Source of the DNA: HGM12669 sp048527645
Lineage (GTDB): Bacteria > Bacillota > Clostridia > Oscillospirales > CAG-272
Assembly: GCA_048527645.1 (NCBI GenBank)
Contig: DBGFNI010000150.1
Span: 1-20,162 of the forward strand
DNA: 20,162 nucleotides
Direction: 5' to 3'
The notes beneath the pieces were generated by a model. It made no database searches. It saw nothing but the letters and a program-made list of their open reading frames with translations, and was not told where the DNA came from. The translations under genes and the position numbers were made by a program. Shown here in pieces: positions 1 to 6,977 of this stretch (positions are counted from its first letter, which is position 1; each line of letters starts with the position of its first letter).

Positions 1-25
1 CAATCTCATACCAAAGGAGAAAACC

Positions 26-1066
26 ATGAGTCAATCAATCAAAATCGCTATGTTCGACACCAAGCCCTATGACCGGGAAGCATTTGAATCCGCGCCGATC
101 CCGGAAAATATCCGCATCAAGTTCTTTGAAACGAAGCTCACGCCGGACACCGTCGGGCTGGCACAGGGATATGACGGGGTGATCGTGTTTGTCAACGACG
201 TGATCACCGACACCGTGATCGACGCGCTGTACCGCGCCGGCGTCCGGCTGATCGCCCTGCGCTGTGCCGGCTTTAACAACGTGGACGTCAAGGCGGCACA
301 GGATAAAATCCACATTGTCCGCGTTCCCGCCTATTCCCCGCACGCCGTTGCGGAGCATGCCATGGCATTGCTGCTCACTTCCATACGCCGCATCCACAAG
401 GCGTATATCCGCACCAAGGATTTCAATTTCAGTCTGAACAACCTGACCGGCTTTAATCTCCACGGGCGCACCGCCGGCGTCATCGGCACCGGCAAGATCG
501 GCAGAGAATTTACAAAGCTTTGTCGGGGCTTCGGGATGAAGGTGCTGGCATACGATTTGTATCCGAATCCAGAGGTGGAAGCGGAATATGTCCCGTTGGA
601 GGAGCTGATGCGGCAGAGCGACATCATTTCCCTGCACTGCCCGCTCACGGCGGAAAACAAATATATGATCAATGCCAATTCCATTCTCACCATGAAAAAA
701 GGCGTGGTCATCATCAACACCTCCCGCGGCGCGCTGATTGACGCCGACGCTTTGCTGGAGGGAATCAAGTCCCGCCACATCGGCGCAGCCTGCCTGGATG
801 TTTATGAAGAGGAAAGCGATCTCTTTTTTGAAGACAACTCCGGCCATATTCTGGAGGACGATGTACTGGCGCGTCTGCTCTCCATGCCCAATGTGCTGAT
901 CACCTCGCACCAGGCATTTCTGACCGAAGAGGCGCTGAACAACATCGCCACCACGACGCTTGAAAACATTACCGCGTTTTTCGCCGGCGAACCTCTGAAA
1001 AACGAGGTCTGCTATCACTGCGACAACCCCCACGCAGAGCAGGTCTCACAGCAGCCCATCGCATAA
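26..1066 (+). CDS. ldhA: D-lactate dehydrogenase (2-hydroxyacid dehydrogenase family), LdhA type
   Basis: This cytosolic enzyme should reduce pyruvate to D-lactate with NADH, a fermentative redox sink. The 346-residue protein is full length for the family and resembles E. coli LdhA closely by eye. Shared segments include LRCAGFNNVD (79-88), VPAYSPHAVAEHA (100-112), the nucleotide-binding GTGKIG (154-159), NTSRGALID (231-239), DVYEEESDLFFED (258-270) and SHQAFLT (294-300). The expected catalytic Arg234, a Glu near 263 and His295 are all present. The start is supported by AAAGGAG about 6 bases upstream. The LdhA-specific RCAGFNNVD and DLFFED strings argue for lactate dehydrogenase over other 2-hydroxyacid dehydrogenases such as VanH, though substrate specificity is inferred. 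The promoter lies outside the window. The nearest plus-strand terminator is about 170 bases downstream. Confidence 0.93.
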   Translation: MSQSIKIAMFDTKPYDREAFESAPIPENIRIKFFETKLTPDTVGLAQGYDGVIVFVNDVITDTVIDALYRAGVRLIALRCAGFNNVDVKAAQDKIHIVRVPAYSPHAVAEHAMALLLTSIRRIHKAYIRTKDFNFSLNNLTGFNLHGRTAGVIGTGKIGREFTKLCRGFGMKVLAYDLYPNPEVEAEYVPLEELMRQSDIISLHCPLTAENKYMINANSILTMKKGVVIINTSRGALIDADALLEGIKSRHIGAACLDVYEEESDLFFEDNSGHILEDDVLARLLSMPNVLITSHQAFLTEEALNNIATTTLENITAFFAGEPLKNEVCYHCDNPHAEQVSQQPIA

Positions 1067-1114
1067 TTTTTCCCGGCACGTTTATTTCTGACGGAATTTG
1101 CCATACTAACAGTA

Positions 1115-1338
1115 CAAAGCATTCGTTCCCCGGCGATTCACACTGCTTTGCCGTGGTTTGCTCTCACTGCGCCGCGTTCGGATGAATGCTTTGTTGCAGA
1201 TACAAGGCGCGTCCTTTTATCAGAGCGCGCGGCGTGTCACCGGAAGGCACTCCGCCTTCCGGTGACTGCTTTTTGATGCTCACACGAAGCATCTGACCAA
1301 AAGCGACACGCGCGGTATCCGCCGCGCCGCATATCTGC
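1115..1338. repeat. Nested inverted-repeat element (possible structured RNA or dispersed repeat)
   Basis: Several inverted repeats are nested here. A 10-bp perfect pair is 1115-1124 with 1184-1193. An outer two-part stem pairs 1196-1202 with 1332-1338 and 1206-1211 with 1323-1328, separated by a symmetric 3x3 internal loop. A middle stem is 1232-1238 with 1305-1311. A 13-bp perfect hairpin is 1236-1248 with 1254-1266, and a further hairpin is 1275-1280 with 1288-1293. The pairings were read directly from the sequence; no folding energy was computed. I do not recognise a known RNA family. It could be a non-coding RNA, a miniature mobile repeat, or a terminator cluster. Confidence 0.5.
1236..1274 (+). 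terminator. Terminator-like hairpin downstream of ldhA
   Basis: A perfect 13-bp stem (1236-1248 with 1254-1266) and 5-base loop are followed on the plus strand by TGCTTTTT. This fits a rho-independent terminator for ldhA, although it sits 170 bases after the stop codon and inside a larger inverted-repeat element. Confidence 0.6.
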
Positions 1339-1372
1339 GGGCGTTCGTTTCTTTGACAAATACTTTTAACCG

Positions 1373-1406
1373 AAAAACAGAGGAGAACGCCACTTGTTCT
1401 CCTCTG
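1373..1406 (-). terminator. Rho-independent terminator of the SIS-prs-pncB operon
   Basis: A perfect 11-bp stem (1378-1388 with 1396-1406) and 7-base loop are followed on the minus strand by GTTTTTC, from the A-run at 1373-1377. It lies about 30 bases beyond the pncB stop codon, as expected for the end of the minus-strand operon. Confidence 0.85.
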
Positions 1407-1437
1407 TTGTGTTGATTGGGGTTTCCGCTGTATTTCA

Positions 1438-2901
1438 TCACGATTCCGCGCCGTCGGCAGCCTTGCCCTTACCGCGCAGCATCGAATGCTTCAGATCCCA
1501 GAGACGCTGAGAAAGATCCACATAATAGCGGTGCGGATTCTCAAACCGTGTCACCTCGTCCCACAGCGTTTCCACCTCGGCCCGGCAATAGTCGCGAATC
1601 TCATTGATCGCAGGCAGCTGATACACGCATTCGCCGTGCAAAAACACCGGCACCTGCAGCGGTCGCGCACGGTAATTGGTGACGGTCTGCCGCTTCCAAG
1701 TGTTCTCCGGATCAAACAGCTCCAGCGGCTTGCTCTCGTCGATCACCTCGTCATGGATCGTCATCAGATCGGCGATCGCCTTGCCGTTCTCCCGGTCGTA
1801 AATACGGTATACCTTTTTATAATGCGGGTTTGTGATTTTCCCGGGGTTCTCGCTGATCTTGATTTTCGGGATCAGTTTTCCGTCCTTCCCCGCCTTGGCA
1901 ACCAGCTTATACACACCGCCGAACACCGGCTCGCTGCGCGCCGTGATCAGGCGTTCGCCCACGCCGAAAGAATCCACATACGCACCCTGCAAAATAATAT
2001 CGCGGATGATATATTCGTCCAGTGCGTTGGACACAACGATTTTGCACTCGGTCAGACCGGCGTCATCCAGCATTTTCCGCGCTTTTCTCGTCAGATAAGT
2101 GATATCGCCGGAGTCCAGACGGATGGCGCATTTGGTGATGCCCTGCGGCAGCAGAACATTCTGAAACGCGCGGATCGCGTTGGGAACGCCGCTTTTCAGT
2201 GTGTCATACGTGTCCACCAGCAGCGTAGCATTGTTCGGATACAGATGGCAGTATGTTTCAAACGCCTCATATTCGTCGTCAAACATCTGCACCCAGCTGT
2301 GCGCCATAGTGCCGGTGGCGGGAATCTGATAATCCCGGTCGGAAATGGTGCACGCCGTTGCGCCGCAGCCGCCGATGAAAGCAGCACGAGCACCGAGAAT
2401 CGCCGCATCTGCACCCTGTGCGCGGCGGGAACCGAATTCCGCAACCGCTCTGCCCTTTGCGGCACGCACCAAACGGTTTGCCTTAGTTGCGATCAGGGAC
2501 TGATGGTTCAGGCAGAGGAGCAGATAGGTCTCGATAAACTGCGCCTGAATCGACGGCGCCCTGACGGTCACGATCGGCTCGCCCGGGAAAATCGGCGTCC
2601 CCTCGGGAATCGCATAAATATCGCCTTCAAAGCGGAAGGAGCGCAAATATTCCAAAAATTCCGGTGAAAAGCATTCCTTGGAACGGAGATACGCAATGTC
2701 CTCCTCTGAAAAATGCAAATTTTTAATATAATTTACCAGTTGCTCCAGCCCCGCTGCGATGGCAAAGCCGCCGCCGTCGGGAATGTCGCGGAAAAACATA
2801 TCAAAAACCGCTTCTTCCTCACCCTTCCCGCACAGAAAATAACCGTTTGCCATGGTGATTTCATAGAAATCACACAGCATCGTATAGTTTTGTTGTTCCA
2901 T
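1438..2901 (-). CDS. pncB: Nicotinate phosphoribosyltransferase
   Basis: This enzyme makes nicotinate mononucleotide from nicotinate and PRPP, with ATP hydrolysis, in the Preiss-Handler NAD salvage pathway in the cytosol. The 487-residue length is usual for the bacterial family. Family signatures include the N-terminal LLCDFYEITMANGYF-like segment (YTMLCDFYEITMANGYF, 6-22), FGSRRAQGADAAILGARAA (156-174), GTMAHSW (197-203) with the active-site-region His201, and the phosphate-site LDSGD and VVSNALDE strings. The start is supported by AAGAAGG about 8 bases upstream. It is the last gene of a minus-strand operon, 40 bases after a PRPP synthetase-like gene whose product is its co-substrate. A terminator follows directly. 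Confidence 0.95.
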   Translation of the reverse strand: MEQQNYTMLCDFYEITMANGYFLCGKGEEEAVFDMFFRDIPDGGGFAIAAGLEQLVNYIKNLHFSEEDIAYLRSKECFSPEFLEYLRSFRFEGDIYAIPEGTPIFPGEPIVTVRAPSIQAQFIETYLLLCLNHQSLIATKANRLVRAAKGRAVAEFGSRRAQGADAAILGARAAFIGGCGATACTISDRDYQIPATGTMAHSWVQMFDDEYEAFETYCHLYPNNATLLVDTYDTLKSGVPNAIRAFQNVLLPQGITKCAIRLDSGDITYLTRKARKMLDDAGLTECKIVVSNALDEYIIRDIILQGAYVDSFGVGERLITARSEPVFGGVYKLVAKAGKDGKLIPKIKISENPGKITNPHYKKVYRIYDRENGKAIADLMTIHDEVIDESKPLELFDPENTWKRQTVTNYRARPLQVPVFLHGECVYQLPAINEIRDYCRAEVETLWDEVTRFENPHRYYVDLSQRLWDLKHSMLRGKGKAADGAES

Positions 2902-2941
2902 TTTCTAAACCTTCTTTGCAATCGCAGTACAGAAAAGTGCG

Positions 2942-4051
2942 TTATGCCTTGCCGTTGATCCGTTCCATCAGGCGGTGAATCCGCTCAACGGGATTGAGCA
3001 GATCGGAAAGCGTTGCGTCGCGGTTGAGTGTGTCAATAATATATGCGACATATTTGCACATGTTGACCTCGCGGTACCATTCCTTTTCCCGCAGTTCATT
3101 CGTACGGTAATTGAGATTGGTGGTATAAATCCGGTCAAAAATGCCCTTCTCATACGCTTCGTCAAACTTTGTAAGACCGTTGCAGAACAAACCGAAGGTG
3201 GCAAACACGAAAATACGCTTCGCGCCCTTTGCCTTGAGCTGATATGCAATGTCAAACACAGAGTCGCCGGAGGAAATCATGTCGTCCACCACAATCACAT
3301 TTTTCCCGGCAACGGAATTGCCCAGATACTCATGCGCCTCAATCGGGTTTCTGCCGTCGACGACGATGGTGTAATTGCGGCGCTTGTAGAACATGCCCAA
3401 ATCCAGCCCCATCACCGAAGAATAGTACATGCAGCGGGACATGCCGCCCTCGTCGGGAGAAATGATCATCGTATGCTCCGCGTCGAGCTTGACATCCGGC
3501 TCGTTGCGCGTGAGGCATTTGATCATCTGATAGGAGGTGCGAACGTTGTCAAAGCCGCCCAGCGGAATGGCGTTCTGCACGCGCGCGTCATGCGCGTCAA
3601 ACGTAATCAGATTCACCACACCCATATTGGAAAGCTCCTGCAGCATCAGCGCACAGTCCAACGATTCGCGCGCGGCGCGCTTGTGCTGTCTGCCCTCATA
3701 CAGCATCGGCATAATGACGGAAATACGGCGCGCTTTGCCGCCGACAGCGCCGATCACACGCTTCAAATCCGCGAAATGATCGTCGGGAGACATACGGTTG
3801 GGAACACCGTACATGTTGTATGTCACGCCATAGTTGAAAGGATCGCAGAACAGATACAAATCGTGCCCGCGCATGGATTGATGCAAAAGTCCCTTTCCCT
3901 CGCCGGTGCCGAATCTGGTACAGTCACAGCTGACCTGATATGTGTCCTCTTCGTTATCCCGGAATTGCTTGAGATAATTGTCAACCTGGTCAATAAACTC
4001 CTCGCAGCCCTTCATGCCGATGACACTCAGTTTTCCGTAATACTTCCCCAT
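2942..4051 (-). CDS. prs: Ribose-phosphate pyrophosphokinase (PRPP synthetase), long divergent type
   Basis: It should transfer pyrophosphate from ATP to ribose 5-phosphate to give PRPP. The phosphoribosyltransferase-fold signature VVDDMISSGDS (254-264) is a clear PRPP/ribose-phosphate loop. MPMLYEGRQHKR (115-126) corresponds to the ATP-contacting ARQDR region of Prs, and FDAHDARVQNAI (151-162) to the metal-binding DLHA region, with His154. At 369 residues it is longer than canonical Prs (about 310-320), with extra sequence at both ends, so it belongs to a divergent branch often seen in Clostridia. A second canonical prs may exist elsewhere. AAAGGGA upstream supports the start. Its position between a SIS-domain gene and pncB suggests it supplies PRPP locally for NAD salvage; that role is inferred from context. 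Confidence 0.85.
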   Translation of the reverse strand: MGKYYGKLSVIGMKGCEEFIDQVDNYLKQFRDNEEDTYQVSCDCTRFGTGEGKGLLHQSMRGHDLYLFCDPFNYGVTYNMYGVPNRMSPDDHFADLKRVIGAVGGKARRISVIMPMLYEGRQHKRAARESLDCALMLQELSNMGVVNLITFDAHDARVQNAIPLGGFDNVRTSYQMIKCLTRNEPDVKLDAEHTMIISPDEGGMSRCMYYSSVMGLDLGMFYKRRNYTIVVDGRNPIEAHEYLGNSVAGKNVIVVDDMISSGDSVFDIAYQLKAKGAKRIFVFATFGLFCNGLTKFDEAYEKGIFDRIYTTNLNYRTNELREKEWYREVNMCKYVAYIIDTLNRDATLSDLLNPVERIHRLMERINGKA

Positions 4052-4085
4052 TGGTCCGTCCCTTTCTCTTTTGCTGTTTCTATTA

Positions 4086-5126
4086 TTATTTTGTGATCGT
4101 AATCTTTTTTAATACTTCAGATTGATCAGGGTCAATCCCCTTGACCTCGGTCAGCTTCAGCGCAAACAGCTGCATGGTCATTGCCATAAAGTAAGGCGCT
4201 GTGCAATCGCAACCCAGATCGGGGACCTGAAGCGCAAAGCGCTGACGCTGTGCCAGCTCTGCATCATCGGTGACGACAATCAGCTCAGCGCCGATCTTTT
4301 CGATCTTTCCAATCATTTCCAGCGCGTCTGCAAAGCAGGGTCCCTTTGCTGCAAGGACAAACACCAGGGTTTTCGCGCTGATCTGTGCTAAAGGACCGTG
4401 CTGAAAGTCAGAGGAGGCATATCCGCGCACACGGATCTTATTGGTTTCCAAAATCTTCAATGCTCCCTCCAGGGCGATCGGATATGCCATACCGCGCCCT
4501 AAAACAAAAGCATCCTCCATGTAGCGATACCGTGCAATGATCTGTTCGATCTGTGCGGGAACGGTATCCAAAACGGTCTGTGCACCGTCGGAAACCCGAT
4601 CCAGAATTGCAAGCAGCTGCTCCGAGCCGGACCATGCTGCACACAACTGCGCCAGAAGCATCATCTGCGAGGTGAAGGTCTTGGTTGCCGCGATGGAAAT
4701 CTCTTCACCCGCATCACAATACAGATGGTATTTTGCACACTGTGCCATGGGAGATGCTGTGTTATTTGTGACGGCCACGGTGATCGCACCGCATTTTTTG
4801 CCGTTCTCCAGAACGCTCAAAACGTCCTGTGCTCTGCCGGACTGTGAAACGCCGATCACCAGGGTGTGCTCCAGCTTCATTTCACATCCGTAAGCAGTCA
4901 ACACCGAGGGTGTTGCAAGCGCACACGGAATGCCCAAAAAACGGTGGAATAAGTACTGTGCGTATATGCAGGCGTGGTCTGAGGTACCGCGTGCAGCAAA
5001 GAGGACATTGGTGATGTTGCTGCTTTTGATCTCACTGACCAGAGCGCTCAGCACATCCGCATTGGATGCCTTCACACGGGCAAGCACCGCAGGCTGCTCG
5101 CGAATTTCTTTCTCCAGATTGATCAT
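4086..5126 (-). CDS. SIS-domain sugar-phosphate isomerase/deaminase (GlmS isomerase-like)
   Basis: This 346-residue protein has two tandem SIS domains like the C-terminal half of GlmS but no glutaminase domain. Matches include ARGTSDHA (45-52), SQSGRAQDVL (94-103), KTFTSQ (149-154), LGRGMAYPIALEGALKILE (209-227) and QHGPLA (242-247), with a DPDQ...LKKIT tail. Glu227 and His243 align with GlmS Glu488 and His504, and a C-terminal Lys (340/341) with Lys603, so isomerase or deaminase chemistry on an amino-sugar phosphate is plausible (NagB-II, AgaS or FrlB-like). The exact substrate is unknown. An in-frame ATG exists at 5156, but AAAGGA spaced 10 bases before 5126 and a promoter whose transcript would begin near 5163 favour 5126. 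It is the first gene of the operon with prs and pncB, 34 bases ahead of prs. Confidence 0.85.
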   Translation of the reverse strand: MINLEKEIREQPAVLARVKASNADVLSALVSEIKSSNITNVLFAARGTSDHACIYAQYLFHRFLGIPCALATPSVLTAYGCEMKLEHTLVIGVSQSGRAQDVLSVLENGKKCGAITVAVTNNTASPMAQCAKYHLYCDAGEEISIAATKTFTSQMMLLAQLCAAWSGSEQLLAILDRVSDGAQTVLDTVPAQIEQIIARYRYMEDAFVLGRGMAYPIALEGALKILETNKIRVRGYASSDFQHGPLAQISAKTLVFVLAAKGPCFADALEMIGKIEKIGAELIVVTDDAELAQRQRFALQVPDLGCDCTAPYFMAMTMQLFALKLTEVKGIDPDQSEVLKKITITK

Positions 5127-5136
5127 GTCAAAAAAT

Positions 5137-5142
5137 TCCTTT
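5137..5142 (-). promoter_or_regulatory. Ribosome binding site deciding the SIS-domain gene start
   Basis: AAAGGA on the minus strand lies 10 bases before the ATG at 5126. The alternative in-frame ATG at 5156 has no comparable site and lies only a few bases from the predicted transcript start. Confidence 0.7.
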
Positions 5143-5170
5143 CTTTGCAGATACATTCTGCTTTACATTC

Positions 5171-5199
5171 ATTTTACTATTATTTGACAAAAAAGTCAA
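5171..5199 (-). promoter_or_regulatory. Sigma-A-type promoter of the SIS-prs-pncB operon
   Basis: On the minus strand TTGACT (5194-5199) and TAAAAT (5171-5176) are separated by exactly 17 bases. The predicted transcript start is near 5163, giving a short leader of about 37 nt before the ATG at 5126. A dyad TTGAC-N6-GTCAA (5184-5199) overlaps the -35 box and spacer. Confidence 0.75.
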
Positions 5200-5302
5200 G
5201 GTTAAAAGCGACCCAAATACAAGAACATCCGCCATCTGTTTTTGCCCAAATTGCCAATTCCGGCTTCCGAATTCTTCGCGTTCATTTTTTTGAAATTTGT
5301 GC

Positions 5303-5331
5303 TTGACTTTTCTTTTCTTCTGTTGTATAAT
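5303..5331 (+). promoter_or_regulatory. Sigma-A-type promoter of the tRNA pair
   Basis: TTGACT (5303-5308) and a perfect TATAAT (5326-5331) are separated by 17 bases. The predicted transcript start near 5338 is about 9 bases before the first tRNA, typical of a stable-RNA promoter. Confidence 0.85.
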
Positions 5332-5346
5332 ACTATAGTCACATAA

Positions 5347-5421
5347 GCTGATGTAGCACAGGGGTAGTGCAGCTGATTCGTAATCAGCAGGTCGTGAGTT
5401 CAAATCTCACCATCAGCTCCA
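5347..5421 (+). tRNA. tRNA-Thr (anticodon CGT)
   Basis: The cloverleaf reads clearly. The acceptor stem GCTGATG (5347-5353) pairs with CATCAGC (5411-5417), followed by discriminator T and encoded CCA. The anticodon loop TTCGTAA gives anticodon CGT, which reads the threonine codon ACG. The T-loop is TTCAAAT. It is the first member of a two-tRNA transcript. Confidence 0.95.
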
Positions 5422-5425
5422 AAGC

Positions 5426-5499
5426 GCAGGCGTAGTTTAGTGGTAGAACTTCAGCTTCCCAAGCTGACCGTGCGGGTTCGATTCCCGTCGCTTGCTCCA
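5426..5499 (+). tRNA. tRNA-Gly (anticodon CCC)
   Basis: The acceptor stem GCAGGCG (5426-5432) pairs with CGCTTGC (5489-5495, one G-U pair), followed by T and encoded CCA. The anticodon loop TTCCCAA gives anticodon CCC, which reads the glycine codon GGG. The T-arm is GGGTTCGATTCCC. It lies 4 bases after tRNA-Thr and is clearly cotranscribed with it. Confidence 0.95.
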
Positions 5500-5506
5500 C
5501 GTATAA

Positions 5507-5539
5507 AAAAAGCAGTGCCCAGAGCCGGCGCTGTTTTTT
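5507..5539 (+). terminator. Rho-independent terminator of the tRNA pair
   Basis: The stem 5513-5519 pairs with 5527-5533 (one G-T wobble) and extends outward as A-run against T-run, with six T at 5534-5539. It begins a few bases after the tRNA-Gly CCA end. Confidence 0.85.
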
Positions 5540-5630
5540 CTTTTTTCTGCCAAAAAAACAAACCGGGGCAATGCGCCCCGCGCGCAGCCCCGGCGCCGCC
5601 CGGACAATGTGACCGAACAGAAAAATACGT

Positions 5631-5672
5631 GCAAAAGGGACTGTTATACCGAAGGATAACAGTCCCTTTTGC
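5631..5672. terminator. Bidirectional terminator between the tRNA pair and the EamA gene
   Basis: A perfect 17-bp inverted repeat (5631-5647 with 5656-5672) has an 8-base loop and A/T-rich stem ends that give TTTTGC on either strand. It lies about 35 bases beyond the stop codon of the minus-strand EamA gene and downstream of the tRNAs on the plus strand, so it can close both units. Confidence 0.8.
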
Positions 5673-5704
5673 TATCGCATCGCGCGGCAAAAGACGCAGC
5701 ACGC

Positions 5705-6577
5705 CTAAATCGCAAAGGTCAAAGCAAGCGTGCCCACGACAATCAGCAGCAGCCCGAGCAACGCACGTTTGCACAAAGCTTCTTTGAATATAAAATAAGA
5801 AAACAGGATCGTCACCAAAATACTCAGCTTGTCAATGGCAACCACAACGCTGACCCGGCCCGCCTGCAGCGCCTTGTAATAGGAAAGCCACGAGCCCCCT
5901 GTTGCAATGCCGGACAGACAAATAAAGAGCAGCTCCCGCGGTGAGATTTTCCGCACGGCGCCCAGTTTTTTACGAACGGCGACAACCAGCCACGCCATCA
6001 CAAGAACCACGCCGGTGCGGATTGCAGTGCCGAGATTGGATTCCACCCCGTCGATTCCGATTTTTCCGAGAATCGCGGTCAGAGACGCAAACACCGCAGA
6101 AAGTATGGCATAAAGCAGCCAAAGGCGGTTCTTCTCGCCTGCGGGACGCGCCTGTGCGCTTTGCTTTTGCAGCATCAGCAGTGTGCCGACGCCGATCAAG
6201 ACCGCCCCGACGCCCTTAAGCACGCTCACGCCCTCCTGCAAAAACAGCATTGCCAGCAAAATCGTCAGCACCGTGCTTGATTTATCAATCGGCACAACCT
6301 TATTGATGTCCCCCAGCTGCAGCGCCCGGAAATAACACAGCCAGGACGCGCCTGTCGCCAAACCGGACAAAATCAGAAAGAGCCATGTTTTCCCGCTGAC
6401 CTGCGCAAGGGTGTTCTGCGAGCCCACAATCAGCACCATGAGCCAGGAAAAAAGCAAAACCACAACCGTCCGAACCGCGGTCGCAACATCAGAATCTGTT
6501 TTTCGGATGCCGCATTTTGCAAGCACGGAAGTAATGCCGGCAAACAAAGCCGATGCAACTGCATATATGATCCACAT
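5705..6577 (-). CDS. EamA-family (drug/metabolite transporter superfamily) membrane transporter
   Basis: This 290-residue integral membrane protein should have about ten helices built from two EamA repeats of five. The duplication is visible: GLATGASWLCYFRALQLGD (72-90) followed by INKVVPIDKSS is matched by GIATGGSWLSYYKALQAGR (223-241) followed by VSVVVAIDKLS. Each half ends in a GVGTLLML or VVGTLALT-type helix. The family exports or imports small metabolites, often amino acids, nucleosides or sugars. The substrate cannot be told from sequence, and nothing next to it points to a pathway. GAAAGAAG upstream of the ATG is a modest ribosome binding site. It appears to be a single-gene unit ended by the 5631-5672 hairpin. 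Confidence 0.9.
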   Translation of the reverse strand: MWIIYAVASALFAGITSVLAKCGIRKTDSDVATAVRTVVVLLFSWLMVLIVGSQNTLAQVSGKTWLFLILSGLATGASWLCYFRALQLGDINKVVPIDKSSTVLTILLAMLFLQEGVSVLKGVGAVLIGVGTLLMLQKQSAQARPAGEKNRLWLLYAILSAVFASLTAILGKIGIDGVESNLGTAIRTGVVLVMAWLVVAVRKKLGAVRKISPRELLFICLSGIATGGSWLSYYKALQAGRVSVVVAIDKLSILVTILFSYFIFKEALCKRALLGLLLIVVGTLALTFAI

Positions 6578-6774
6578 AATCTGTCTTCTTTCGTTTATTC
6601 CGTCGTTTGTTCTCTCCTCTTTCCCGCCGCATCTTTCGTTTCTGCGCGCCTTATCACACGCGGAAAAACGCGCAGTCCGTTTTATGGGACAGCTCTTGCA
6701 GTATGCTGTTCACAGAAGGAAAGACATCCGCCGCCGTCCGCGCGGCAGCCACAGCATGTAAAGGAGAAAAGACC

Positions 6775-6900
6775 ATGAAACGCACCAAACAGTCAAATGC
6801 ACAAGCAGCACACAAGCAGAATCTATCGTGGGAAATCCGCTTCTTCTGGAAGACCTGCCTTTTCACTGTACACGCCTTGCGCGCAATGAGCGTAAAATAA
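6775..6900 (+). CDS. Small hypothetical protein (41 residues)
   Basis: The predicted peptide has a Lys/Gln-rich N-terminus (MKRTKQSNAQAAHKQN) and then a hydrophobic/basic stretch (IRFFWKTCLFTVHALRAM) that could form an amphipathic or membrane-touching helix. AAAGGAG sits about 8 bases before the ATG, as good as for any real gene here. It is divergent from the EamA gene and convergent with the large sugar operon, with the hairpin at 6932-6958 just downstream. I recognise no family. It could be a small membrane protein or a chance ORF with a good translation start; no convincing promoter was found. Confidence 0.45.
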   Translation: MKRTKQSNAQAAHKQNLSWEIRFFWKTCLFTVHALRAMSVK

Positions 6901-6926
6901 TCGGTGTTGACCCGTGATGAGACTGC

Positions 6927-6958
6927 AAAAACAACGGCTGTCTGTTTGACAGCCGTTG
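6927..6958 (-). terminator. Rho-independent terminator of the seven-gene sugar operon
   Basis: A perfect 11-bp stem (6932-6942 with 6948-6958) and 5-base loop are followed on the minus strand by GTTTTTGC, from the A-run at 6927-6931. It lies about 20 bases after the stop codon of the last permease gene. It may also slow plus-strand transcripts from the small ORF, but the T-tract on that side is weak. Confidence 0.85.
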
Positions 6959-6977
6959 CTTGCTTCATACACGAAAA

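Larger units (their letters stand above)
1067..1437. other. Gene-free intergenic stretch between convergent ldhA and pncB
   Basis: These 371 bases lie between two convergent genes and hold no ORF with a credible start. They contain a nested inverted-repeat element (about 1115-1338), a plus-strand terminator-like hairpin inside it (1236-1274), and the minus-strand terminator of the pncB operon (1373-1406). Nothing else is recognisable. Confidence 0.7.

Noticed and set aside
35..1033. 332-codon minus-strand open frame opposite ldhA
   Set aside because: It mirrors a strongly recognised dehydrogenase on the other strand, has low-complexity composition typical of an antisense frame and matches no family.
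1486..2667. 393-codon plus-strand open frame opposite pncB
   Set aside because: It is an antisense shadow of a clear nicotinate phosphoribosyltransferase, with no ribosome binding site and His/Arg/Gln-rich antisense-like composition.
2975..4096. 373-codon plus-strand open frame opposite the PRPP synthetase gene
   Set aside because: It is an antisense shadow; the minus-strand protein has unmistakable family motifs.
5347..5499. tRNA pair as an integration site for a mobile element
   Set aside because: No integrase, no direct repeat of a tRNA 3' end and no mobile genes were seen nearby.
5451..5774. Open frames spanning tRNA-Gly and its terminator
   Set aside because: They overlap a tRNA gene and two terminators, so they are chance frames.
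6654..6968. 104-codon minus-strand open frame covering the small ORF region
   Set aside because: It would run through the operon terminator hairpin and opposes the ORF with the better ribosome binding site; no motif was seen.
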